NCBI RefSeq assembly: GCF_030867095.1
Contig: NC_081835.1
Location: 16,996,501-17,060,500 of the forward strand
Origin: Alligator mississippiensis
Taxonomy: Eukaryota; Chordata; Crocodylia; Alligatoridae
Direction: 5' to 3'
DNA length: 64,000 nucleotides
Both the position numbers and the translations under genes were made by a program. Below, in pieces: positions 55,901-64,000 of the stretch. Each line of letters opens with the position of its first letter. Positions within the stretch are counted from its first letter, which is position 1. A model generated the notes under the pieces. The model made no database searches. It worked only from the letters and a program-made list of their open reading frames with translations, and was not told the origin of the DNA.

Positions 55901-58900
55901 AGATTGTCTATGGTTTGGGAAGCACCGACAAGAGGGAAAAGCTGCTCTAGGGCTCTCTGGACAGCTGTGTCCAGATGCAGTCTTTTCAAACATTGGAATT
56001 CATCCCTCCATCCAACCTGTGAGGCACAAGACATGCCAAAGCCTGCAGAGCAGTGAAAGGATGAATTAGGGCCGGGGTCCTTGGTTGTTGCTGGCAAAGC
56101 AGGACAGATGTGCAGAAAAAAAAGGGCTAGACCCCCTTCAAGACACAGAGTCTCAGGGCTGAGGAAGTCTAAAGGCCTCCTAGCTCTCTGCCTCCTTCCC
56201 AGAGGGCCTCCTGTTCTGGTCTGATTCTACATGTTATTCTGAGGCCATTCATACCAGGAAGTGCCTTTCAGACAAACATATCCCTGTTCAGTTTTGCTGA
56301 AGTTATCCTTTTCTTAGTTTTAAAAGAAATTATTCGACTGCCCTCCTGATCAGAGAAGATGAATAGTCTTGTGGCTATAGCAGAAGGGTGAGAGATATCA
56401 GGCCTGGGTTTTATTTCCAGTCCTACTATCAACTCCACGTGTGGCTATGGGACAATTTGTATGCCCCCCATTTCCTACTCTGTAAAATAGCAGTGGTAAT
56501 TCTTACCTCTCTTTTGGACCTTTTTTTAAGACCATAATTCATTTGTAAAATCCTTAGAGACCTTGAAGGAAAGGTGCTGTGAAAACACACTGGACATTTA
56601 AGGACCCTGTTCCATGTAGATCATACAGCAGATTTAACGTGGACAGCGCCTGCAATTAGATCAGCTGCATGCGTTTGTTCTAGAAGGCTGACAGTCCTTG
56701 GGGCAGATGCTAAACTACAAGGTGAAAATGGATAAAATGTGGATACATTTCCAGTTCCAGCAGTCTTGTCCAAGTTAGATAGAGCCGCGGCCTGCCAGTC
56801 TTCACTGCGGAACAAACAATAGCTTTTTGTTACTGATTATTACTGAATAGCAATTGCATGACTGATCCAGCTATGATGGATACACTCTTGTTCTCTGTAG
56901 TGTTGTCCTAAAAAGTGCAGTTTAAAAAAAGTCATTGTGAAATTTCTCTTGAAAATGCTGCTGTTCCTGCTGCTGGTGTGTGTGTGTGTATATATATATG
57001 TATATGTATGTGTATAGATATGTATATAGGTATATGTATGTCTAACACTGATATCTACACTGATCCTTCTGCCTAATTAAAGATGTACGTGCACACACAC
57101 ATGAAATACAAGACATGAAATACAGCAAGATTTAACTATTTAGAGATTTTTCAGTTCTTTAGTACTAGAGATACATGGGAAATGGAAGTTTTGAGGGTTT
57201 CAAATATTTTCCTGTTCTGCACTGGGATAAAATTGTAGCCTTTCAAAGGTCTTTATAAGAGGCGGGGGGGGGACAGAGAAAAAGAGAACCATATCCACCC
57301 AGAATAGTCAATAGTCCAGTAGTTGGGGCACCCACCCAGAATGTGAGAGACCAAAGTTGAAGTCCTTTTCCCTGTCAGCTCCCAAATTCGAGGTAAATAC
57401 TCTTAACCTCTGGGCTGCTTGCTGTTCTGAAATGGGTGAAGCTTTTTTTCCTCTCTGAGAGCTGTTGAAACATGCTGTTGAAACTAGCATGTACATTCCC
57501 ATAGGACATGTTGCAACAACAAAAAATGAAACATTTGGTCAGAAAATTCCTCACCATGTATAATTAGCACAGTAATGAGGTGTGCAAAATAGTATGGACT
57601 CCTCTCTATTGGGAAATAATGGACTTGAGTCAACTTTTTCAGTCAATTTAGATACTAACAGCTCAATTCTACTCCCTGGTATAAATCCCAAGCCACTATT
57701 GAATTTTGCAAGTTATTTGGGGAATTTTCTGTTTCTGGGTGCACCAAGCTTTGCATTTTCTTTCATCCATGAAGAAGATGATGTCTGTTTGTGACAAAGA
57801 ATTCTTTCCTTTTCAAGTGCAAATTGTAACCTTCATGTATTTCCAAGCTGAAAAACCATACTAAGATATCCTTTTTCAGGTTAGGATCAATAGTTTATGT
57901 GGGCATTTCATCATTGTTACTCTAAAGAAGAATTTTTAGCATTTGGTTTTGGAAAAATTGCCAGAAAACTGCCAGAACCAAATGGCTCACTTCAAGTTAA
58001 AATTAGAGCAATTCTAAAAATGATTCATTAAAATGCTAGCAAGTTGTTTCTGGGTTTTGTACTGGGGGGAAAAAGCACATTTTTGTTTTTGCTCTGCTTT
58101 CTGGATCTCATTCAGGCTTTTGCTCAGTAGTAATTTATGTATTTCCTGCTATGCAATGTCCTTTTAATGGGCCTTATTAAAAGGAAGAATGTGGTGAAGG
58201 CTCTGGTTGCTGTTCTATATAAAAAACCTGCTATTTGTCCACATAGCTGTTTTTGTACTAGGAACTTGAAAGCTCTGTGAAGAAAGATCAATGTGAGATG
58301 GAAACAACTTCACTAGTTTTCCTTTGTTTTAATCTTCAGTTCTGGTTGGTGATGCACTATTTGTCCGAGGTGACTGAAGAGCAAACATTAGTGATGTACA
58401 GTGGGCATCCTTTGGGCTTGTTCCCCAGCCATCTGCACGCACCTCGATTAGTCATCACCAACGGTATGGTAGGTATTCGCATCACATTCTGTTCTCTGCA
58501 CCCTACAGATTTTACCTTTTAAACTTATTCCTTCTTAGAGCTTTCTTATTGTTTGAATTTATTGCAACACAATGAAAAAACATGCATAGGTCCAAATTCT
58601 CACATTTATTCTAGTGCAACCTCTTCTACATCTTCAAGGCTCCATTAGGGTCACTGACAGTAGGAGTCTGCAGTACAAGTAACCTTTTGTCATCACCTAC
58701 CCAGGGAAGATTGAATGAGTGCTTTAGAGATGAAAGGCAGGTAAAGTTCTTAGGGTAGATGTTGGCTACATCCAACAAACCTAGAAATTAAAAATGTCAT
58801 TGCTAGTCCCCTGAGCCATCAGTACACATCACTTCATTTCTTGTGGATAGAAAGTTGCCTTATCTAAGATTTAAAAGACAATTACATGGCAGATTAGGCA

Positions 58901-61900
58901 CGTCTCCCATGCTATTAGCACATGTGGAGTTAAACCTACTTGCCTTACTGGTTTCCATTGATTTGCTACTTTTGTGTGAATAGGATTCCAGGTTTCTGCC
59001 TGTGGAAAAGAACGGTTAAATTCTCTATATTTTTTTTTCTTTAGGTTATACCTAACTATTCCTCCAGAGATGAATATGAGAAAATGTTTGCAATGGGAGT
59101 CACAATGTAAGATATATATTCACTGCTAATCTAGGTTTGCAAATGTATAGATTTGCAGTCTTACCTTGGCTAGAACTGAGTCAGGGACCAGTTTTCATTT
59201 GATTAGAATTTCTAGTATAGACAGATTTTTAACTGGGTTTCATAGCTGAATGAAGGCCCTGATTCAGTAAAGCATTAAATCCAAGCTTAGCTTTAAGAGC
59301 ATGAATGATCCCATCCATAGTCCGCAAAGCATATAACTGTGAATTTCAGTGATGCTGGCATTTAAAGTTAAGCATTTGGGCAAGGGCTTTGCCACTGAGA
59401 CCTGAAGTCATAATCACAGACCTTGAAGCAGAACTGAAGTTGTCATGATTTTTGCTATATTTTTGGAATTAATTATTCAGTTGATTTTTTTTCATGTTCA
59501 TTTAGTTTATGGAGCAGGGGATTCTCCACCCAATTATACGAGCGTGCATGCTGGTGAGAGAATGAATGGCTGTAGGGTTGTTAAAAGCCATGGAGAATTA
59601 GAGATACATAAATAAGGGGCTGTGAAAGAGAGTAAATATAGAGGGTGAACATAGAGGCTGGGATTTTTCAAGAACTTCATATGAGTAGGCACTCAGGGTA
59701 GCATTTTTTAAATCATTTGGATAAGGGCAACCAGATAACCAAAGTGCTTTTAAAAATGTCACTGTCCAGTGCTCCTGGACTCCCAGCTCAAGTCGGACAT
59801 TCATGTTGTTGGGTCAGACATAATGGTTGGGACTTCCTGGGAGCCAAATAGACACATGCTTCCATTGTTTCATAGTTTCATAGTAGCTAGGGTCAGGAGG
59901 GACCTGAACAGCTCATCTAGCCTGACCCCCTGCCACAGGCAGGAATGAATGCTGGGTTCACAAGACCCCAGACAGGTGATCATCCAACCTCCTCTTGAAT
60001 TTGCCCAAGGTAGGGGCAAGGACCACTTCCCTGGGAAGCTTGTTCCAGATTTTGGCCACTCTAACTTTAAAGTATTGCCTTCTGATCTTAACCTAAACCT
60101 ATTCTCCATCAGCTTATTTCCATTGTTCCTCATCACCCTAGGTGGTGCTGGGGAGAAAAGGGCTCTACTTATTTGCTGTTGATCTCCCCTGATGAGTTTG
60201 TAGGCAGCCACCAGGTCCCCCCTCAGCCTCCTCTTGCTGAGGCTGAACAGGTTCAGGTCCTTCAGTCTCTCCTCATAGGCCCTCTCACCAAGCGGGTGGC
60301 CCTCCTCTGAACCCTCTCCAGGCTGGCCACATCCCTTTTGAAGTGCGGTGCCCAGTACTGGACGCAGTACTCCAACTGCGCCTGACCAAAGTCGCGTAGA
60401 GGGAGAGTATCACCTCTCTGGACTGGCTTGAGATGCACCTTTGGATGCATGACAAGGTATGGCTGGTCTTGCTGGCTGCGGTCTGGCATTGGCAGCTCAT
60501 GTTCATCTTGGAGTCAATAATGACTCCAAGATCCCTTTCCTTTTCTGTGCTTTCAAGAAGGAAACTCCCCGGCCTGTATGTATGCTGTGGATTCCTGCTC
60601 CCAAGGTGCAGCACCCTGCATTTGTCTACGTTGAACCCCATCCTATTCTCATCTTCCCACTTTTGTCATCTGTCTAAATCTAGTTGCAGCCTCTCTCTCC
60701 CTTCGAGTGTGTCCACCTCACCCCACATCTTAGTGTCATCAGCAAACTTGGACAGCGTGCTTTCCACCCCCTCGTCCAAGTCGCTGATGAAGATGTTAAA
60801 CAGTGCGGGCCCGAGGACCGAGCCCTGGGGTACCCCACTGTTCACATCTCGCCAGGTTGAGTACAACCCATCCACCACTACTCTCTGGGTGTGCCCCATC
60901 AGCCAATTTTTTACCCATCCAACTGTGCAGACATCAATGCTGCAGTCACTTAATTTATTGATGAGGATGGGGTGAGAGACAGTGTCAAAGACCTTCTTAA
61001 AGTCTAGAAAGACTACGTCCATGGTGACACCATCATCTATGGATTTAGTTACTTGGTCATAAAAGGCAATCAGGTTGGTCAGGCAGGATCTGTCTTTGGT
61101 GAACCCATGCTGATTGCCCCTGAGCATGATCTCCCCTGCAGGCCCCCCACAGATGCACTCCTCAATGTTTCTCTCCAAGATCTTCCCGAGCACGGAGGTG
61201 AGGTTTATGGGCCTATAGTTACTGGGTCCTCCTTCCTTCCTTTCTTAAAAATTGGGACCACATTAGCTGGTTTCCAATCCTTCAGCTCCTGGCCAGATGA
61301 CCACGAATGCTCATACAGCCGGGCCAAGGGCTCCGCGATGTCCCCTGCCAGCTCCCTCAATACCCTTGGGTAGAGGGCATCTGGACCTGCAGATTTAAAA
61401 ATGTCCAGCCCTTCCAGAAGATCCCTAACTACATCTGTGCTGACCGAAGGCCTGACAGAGCTATCCCCAAGATTGTCCCTACCTCTGGTAGGCGGGATGT
61501 CCCGGTCCCTGTTCAAGAAAACAGAGGCAAAGAAACTGTTAAAAATATCAGCTTTCTCATCTGGTGTATCCACAAGGTTACTATTTGAGTCTTGCAGGGG
61601 CCCTACATTGCCTGGTGCCCTCTTCTTGCTCCCAATGTACTTGAAAAAGGACTTTTTGTTGTCCTTAATCCTGGTTGCTAGCCTGAGTTCCATCTCTGCC
61701 TTGGCCTTCCTAATAGCTCTCCTACACTCCCGGGCCAAGGAGGAGTACCTCTCCTTGGTGATATCTCCTCCTTTCCACTCGTTGTATGCCCCGCTTTTAG
61801 TTCTCAGGCATTCCTGAATGCCCTTGCTGAGCCAAGGGGGTTTCTGAGCACTTTTACCCACCTTGCTTCTCTCAGGGACTGTTAACCTGTGGGCCTGGAG

Positions 61901-63861
61901 GATCTCCCCCTTAAGGTATGATCATCCCTCATGGACTCCCATCTCCTCTACCTTCTGGGCCCTCAGTGCCTCCCCCACCAGTTTCCTAAGCTCATTGAAG
62001 TTGGACCTTCTGAAGACAAGGGCTTTAGCCTTGGTGTGAGCCCTTGACTCCCTGCGTTGGATAATATAATCCAGCAGGTGATGATCGCTATTGCCCAGGT
62101 GGTCAAGGACCTGCAGTCCCCTCACCAGGTCATCCCCTGTGGCTAGGACCAGGTCCAGCAAGGCGTTACCCCTAGTGGGGCTGTGCACTTCCTTGATAAG
62201 GTGAAGGTCCTGTAACACAGCCAGGAACCTACGCGAGCGGTCAGACCTGGCTGTCTGCTCCTCCCAGCAAATGTCTGGGTAGTTTAGGTCACCCATGACA
62301 ATAACATCCCTTGACTTAACCACCACCATAAGCTGACTGGAGAAGTCCTGGTCTAGCTCTTCCCCCTGGTTGGGTGGTCTGTAGTAGACACCCACCATAA
62401 GGTCCCTTTCGCCACACCCCTCTTGTAGTTTGACCCATAGTGCCTCTGCCCAAACCTCCTCAAACCCGAAGCTAATCCTTGATGACATGAGGTGCTCTTT
62501 GACATAGAGCGCAACCCCCCCCCATTGTATGTGTTTGCACCACAATTGTGCAATTATAAGTGACATATGTGAAACTCCCTTTGCTTAATGTGTGAGTTCA
62601 GCTCTTGAAACAATGGTGGGGTATTGAAAGGGCAACCTACTTTTTATGTTTATGGGCAATTTTTTATTTTTAATTCAGAAACAATTCAGTTAAGTGGGGA
62701 TAATATGATGCCTGCTAATAACAGATTATATAGCGATATAAAATGCTCTTATTGCAATTTTATTTTGAGTTGGGTAAAAGTGACATCGTTGTGTTTGCTG
62801 TTATTGCCAGGTATGGCCAGATGACGGCAGGGAGCTATTGCTACATTGGACCACAGGGGATAGTTCATGGAACAGTGGTAAGAGATTTTGGAGCAGGAAC
62901 ACTCCCTCCTAGAGATGGCCACTAGCCAGGGCTGTTCTAATTGCTGTTATCAGGGTGCCCCTGACTATTAAAGGACATTAATTTGGCTGCCACATTAATA
63001 AATGTGTGGTTCTCCTCCAAACTACAGATCTGGTCCAGATTCCAAGTTTGAGAATGGTGGGTTGTTGTCTAGTTAAAACAGGAGAGCTACAAACTAGCTA
63101 TTTTTTTTACCAGGTGCTTCTTGTATAGCATCTTTAAATCCTGTCTCAAGACTTCTGTGCATGATTTCTGTAAACAAAACTGTTTCTGCTGAGTCCTTTT
63201 GGATTTAAAGAAACCTTTATTCAACACACATTCCATGCTTTGGCTTCATGGCAGGTTGATTCAGGCATCTCTAAGCTGTTGGTGAGAGTGTCTTTGACCT
63301 TGACTATCTTACAAGCATAGAAATGGAGGGCTGGAAGAGACTTCCAAAGATCATCTAGTCTAAGCGACCTCCACTGTAGCAGGGGCCAAGTATAATCAGA
63401 AGTGCTGACTCTGCAGTGGAACTCAGTAACTTGCTGTCTTCTCTGACACTCCCAATAGTTTCTCCTGACACTGAGCGCTAATAATTTCTTAATTTGATTT
63501 CATTGTATTCCAAACTTCTTGTAAAGGATGGAGCATTTGGTCCTCCTCAAATTACCAATGCCTTGTGGCATCGTAACAAATTCCGCTTATAAACACATGT
63601 GGCTTCCACACAAATGTGAGAGTGCAGTAGTGTTATGAACATATTAAATAAAATTAACTGGAGGGTTTTTAAGAAAAGGAGCCTCTAATCATTACTTTAT
63701 TGTGTGCTGTGCTTTAGCTGACTGTGCTGAATGCAGGTCGTCGCTATTTGGGTGTGGAGGACCTGGCTGGGAAAGTGTTTGTCACCTCTGGCCTTGGTGG
63801 GATGAGTGGGGCCCAGGCTAAAGCTGCAGTTATTGTTGGATGTGTTGGGATCATTGCTGAG
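40812..63861 (+). CDS. UROC1: Urocanate hydratase (urocanase), exons 1-8, N-terminal 271 residues; continues past the window
   Basis: Urocanase is the second enzyme of histidine breakdown: a cytosolic, NAD+-dependent enzyme (mainly liver) that hydrates urocanate to 4-imidazolone-5-propionate. Eight exons (40812-40937, 49185-49315, 52929-53022, 54132-54191, 58340-58468, 59045-59106, 62811-62877, 63718-63861) total 813 nt and join without a phase error into 271 residues. The order is [70 protein letters not shown] and the NAD-binding GLGGMSGAQ (248-256), collinear with vertebrate UROC1. The human protein is about 676 residues, so about 40% is present; the catalytic cysteine region lies to the right of the window. 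The start at 40812 is chosen by match to the family N-terminus. No disabling change is seen. Confidence 0.97.
43132..43388 (+). repeat. Duplicated block, copy B (in UROC1 intron 1)
   Basis: Partner of 37268-37524, about 5.9 kb downstream in the same orientation, on the other side of UROC1 exon 1. Both copies share the identical core around 'gaactggcacgttcttcctc'. Flanks do not match. Confidence 0.8.
43970..44130 (+). repeat. MIR-type SINE 3' fragment
   Basis: 'gtgtgcctcagtttcctaca' then 'taaagtgctttgagatcctc' is the MIR 3' half with its LINE2-like tail. Confidence 0.7.
45130..45420 (-). mobile_element. Old CR1 fragment
   Basis: The plus strand reads 'tttattcatggctggtttat', 'acccatttgttctcat' and 'gaatagctcttcttttaact', a reverse-complemented CR1/L3-type 3' region. 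Confidence 0.55.
48553..48810. mobile_element. MITE-like palindromic element (copy 2, partner of 9339-9636)
   Basis: Ends gggccatgtctatgcgaggc and cttgtgtaggcacggtc are inverted. Interior hairpins of 'actgcgcagtagctcatgac' type follow the same order as copy 1, including 'agtcatttagtacttgcata'. Confidence 0.75.
49185..49315 (+). CDS. UROC1: UROC1 exon 2 (residues 43-86)
   Basis: A pyrimidine-rich acceptor (ttttccatcag) precedes [18 protein letters not shown] and [16 protein letters not shown]; the exon ends with AG of a split Arg codon before donor gtaagg (phase 2). The peptide matches the urocanase segment that precedes the AYPIE motif. Confidence 0.96.
49625..49735. repeat. AT-rich repeat of 'attactaatta/taattattagtaa' units
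   Basis: About 110 bases consist almost only of taattattag and its complement, forming overlapping palindromes. It lies in UROC1 intron 2. Confidence 0.85.
50933..51250. mobile_element. MITE-like element, 'gggcatctctaca...tgtagataagccc' family
   Basis: Inverted ends (gggcatctctacacgt, atatgtagataagccc) enclose hairpins such as 'gctttagtactttc/gaagtactaaagc' and 'gctactttaccatag/ctatggtaaagtag'. It lies in UROC1 intron 2, directly after an A-rich run. Confidence 0.7.
51825..52092 (+). mobile_element. CR1 LINE 3' end, fairly well preserved
   Basis: It runs from 'gaaataatggccacaagcta' through 'acattaggaagaacttcttc', 'tggaacaggctcccaaggga' to 'gaggtcccttccgaccctaa' and ends 'ctatgaatctatg', the CR1 terminal octamer region. 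5' truncated, in UROC1 intron 2 on the sense strand. Confidence 0.9.
52929..53022 (+). CDS. UROC1: UROC1 exon 3 (residues 87-117)
   Basis: The first base completes Arg86; then [20 protein letters not shown] and [11 protein letters not shown] follow to donor gtatgg, phase 0. The acceptor is tttgtttcag. Confidence 0.97.
53249..53440. mobile_element. Short MITE-like element in UROC1 intron 3
   Basis: Ends gggcacatctacatgttcat and ggcacatgtgtagacacggc; the inside is a large hairpin of 'gcacattagcctattttaat' and its complement. Confidence 0.7.
54132..54191 (+). CDS. UROC1: UROC1 exon 4 (residues 118-137)
   Basis: A 60-nt exon encodes [20 protein letters not shown] between acceptor ctttctcag and donor gtatgg, phase 0 at both ends. 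The [11 protein letters not shown] block is a highly conserved urocanase segment. The exon is too short to be picked up by simple open-frame searches. Confidence 0.97.
54450..54806. mobile_element. MITE-like element(s) in UROC1 intron 4
   Basis: The left end gacatatctacatgtgcgca and right end gcatttgtagacacaccc are inverted. An inner 'cacgtgtagatgccggccta' looks like another terminus, so this may be two elements side by side or nested. 'ttactgcgcagtaa' palindromes are abundant. Confidence 0.6.
55228..55740. mobile_element. hAT-like element with GC-rich centre in UROC1 intron 4
   Basis: Termini cagtctttcccaaact and agtttggaaaccactg are inverted; flanks ctgtatgt and ttgtattt agree at 6 of 8. 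The centre is strongly C/G-biased with a run of G at about 55541-55566. Long open frames on both strands reflect composition only. Confidence 0.75.
56350..56600 (+). repeat. MIR-type SINE fragment
   Basis: 'tcaggcctgggttttatttc', 'tgtggctatgggacaatttg', 'ctactctgtaaaatagcagt' and 'aaaatccttagagaccttga' occur in MIR order; in UROC1 intron 4. Confidence 0.65.
56978..57050. repeat. GT/TA microsatellite
   Basis: A gtgtgtgtgt run passes into tatata and tatgtatatgtatgtg repeats. Confidence 0.9.
57055..58339 (+). other. UROC1: UROC1 intron 4, 3' part: little recognised
   Basis: Around 57300-57430 a stretch like 'agtagttggggcacccaccc' may be a degraded tRNA-derived SINE in reverse. The rest is plain intron up to the acceptor of exon 5. 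Confidence 0.4.
58340..58468 (+). CDS. UROC1: UROC1 exon 5 (residues 138-180)
   Basis: After acceptor aatcttcag the exon reads [30 protein letters not shown] and [10 protein letters not shown], then donor gtaggt. The alternative donor six bases on is rejected because exon 6 supplies the Val (GTT) of the conserved NGMVIPNYS. Confidence 0.96.
59045..59106 (+). CDS. UROC1: UROC1 exon 6 (residues 181-201)
   Basis: A 62-nt exon encodes [20 protein letters not shown] plus AT of a split Met codon, between acceptor ttctttag and donor gtaaga (phase 2). Too short for an open-frame search; found by expected peptide and splice signals. Confidence 0.96.
60285..61861 (-). pseudogene. CR1 ORF2 reverse-transcriptase part, frameshifted
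   Basis: The first frame (61861-61205) carries [20 protein letters not shown] and the fingers block [19 protein letters not shown], where a frameshift falls. The second frame (61193-60666) carries [39 protein letters not shown] and the catalytic FADDTK. A third frame (60641-60285) holds the thumb and C-terminus ([14 protein letters not shown]). Non-functional because of the frame changes. Confidence 0.9.
61922..62530 (-). pseudogene. CR1 ORF2 endonuclease part, open but truncated
   Basis: The peptide shows [49 protein letters not shown] and [10 protein letters not shown], the endonuclease blocks with the GDxN and SDH residues. The N-terminal part of the domain is missing through 5' truncation. 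Confidence 0.88.
62811..62877 (+). CDS. UROC1: UROC1 exon 7 (residues 201-223)
   Basis: The first G completes Met201; the exon then reads [20 protein letters not shown] and TV before donor gtaaga. This is the TAGS-YIG-QGI-GT urocanase signature region. The acceptor is ttattgccag. Confidence 0.97.
63316..63400 (-). mobile_element. CR1 3' end fragment
   Basis: 'catagaaatggagggctgga', 'agagacttccaaagatcatc' and 'tagtctaagcgacctccact' is a reverse-complemented CR1 tail, in UROC1 intron 7. Confidence 0.8.
63718..63861 (+). CDS. UROC1: UROC1 exon 8 (residues 224-271)
   Basis: The exon holds the Rossmann-like NAD-binding segment: [20 protein letters not shown] followed by [12 protein letters not shown] and donor gtaaga, phase 0. 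Frame and splice sites are intact. The rest of the gene is outside the window. Confidence 0.97.
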
Positions 63862-64000
63862 GTAAGACCAGCTCCTCCTTATTGTTACTTGATCTTTCTG
63901 TTGCTCTGTGTCACGTCTCAAATCCCTCCACTCTGCTGAGGCATGTCTTGTTTTCTCTTCCTGGTTGGCCTTCCCTTGCCAAACCCCACTCTGGCTGCAT

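Larger units (their letters stand above)
59866..62530 (-). mobile_element. 5'-truncated, well-preserved CR1 LINE, antisense in UROC1 intron 6
   Basis: Read on the minus strand it begins inside the ORF2 endonuclease ([11 protein letters not shown] near 62515), passes through the reverse transcriptase and ends at the CR1 3' tail near 59870 ('ctatgaaac' repeats). Open frames of 214, 218, 175 and 118 codons cover it with only about three frame changes, so it is much younger than the CR1 at 18-23.7 kb. It lies about 280 bases before UROC1 exon 7. Confidence 0.92.

Noticed and set aside
58463..58476. Alternative donor ggtatt after GTA at the end of UROC1 exon 5
   Set aside because: Using gtaggt after ATG gives the conserved NGM-VIPNYS junction with exon 6 and keeps phase; the alternative would insert or shift residues.

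Overview
The window is animal nuclear DNA. Coding sequence is split into short exons with GT..AG introns of kilobase size, and the space between is filled with CR1 LINEs, MIR-type SINE fragments, hAT-like and MITE-like DNA transposon copies and a decayed Ty3/gypsy element. Abundant CR1, including copies that still carry an esterase-type ORF1 and a long reverse transcriptase ORF, together with many 'tctaca...tgtaga' MITE-like palindromic elements and low GC, points to a sauropsid. A crocodilian is my best guess; a turtle is possible. The species cannot be read from the sequence alone.

Two real protein-coding genes are supported, in head-to-head (divergent) arrangement. On the minus strand is a netrin-4-like gene: signal-peptide exon at 35865-35931, laminin N-terminal (LN) domain exon at 25405-25946, and LN end plus start of the first LE module at 952-1215. 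Its 3' remainder lies beyond base 1. A CpG-rich block (about 36390-37080) lies just upstream and is its likely promoter. On the plus strand is UROC1 (urocanate hydratase): exons 1-8 lie between 40812 and 63861 and encode residues 1-271 with all phases closing, and the gene runs off the right edge. The two start codons are 4.9 kb apart.

Region by region: 1-600 is a GC-rich minisatellite; 1.2-25.4 kb is intron 2 of the netrin-like gene, holding a 60-bp tandem repeat, CR1 3' ends, MITE-like elements, a gypsy remnant (15.1-17.5 kb) and a nearly full-length CR1 (about 18.2-23.7 kb) riddled with nested DNA transposons; 25.9-35.9 kb is intron 1, including a repeat-free block at 31.6-32.2 kb that looks like a conserved non-coding element; 36-40.8 kb is the promoter and intergenic interval; 40.9-64 kb is UROC1 with repeat-rich introns, including a well-kept antisense CR1 in intron 6.

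The most interesting observation is the netrin-4-like gene beside UROC1. In human, NTN4 lies next to AMDHD1 and HAL (histidine catabolism) on 12q22-23, while UROC1 lies on 3q21.3. These two regions share the pairs CHST11/CHST13, TXNRD1/TXNRD3, SLC41A2/SLC41A3 and ALDH1L2/ALDH1L1. The gene here therefore fits a second, whole-genome-duplication copy (ohnolog) of NTN4 that mammals appear to lack. No prokaryotic-style system, CRISPR array or viral gene set was found.
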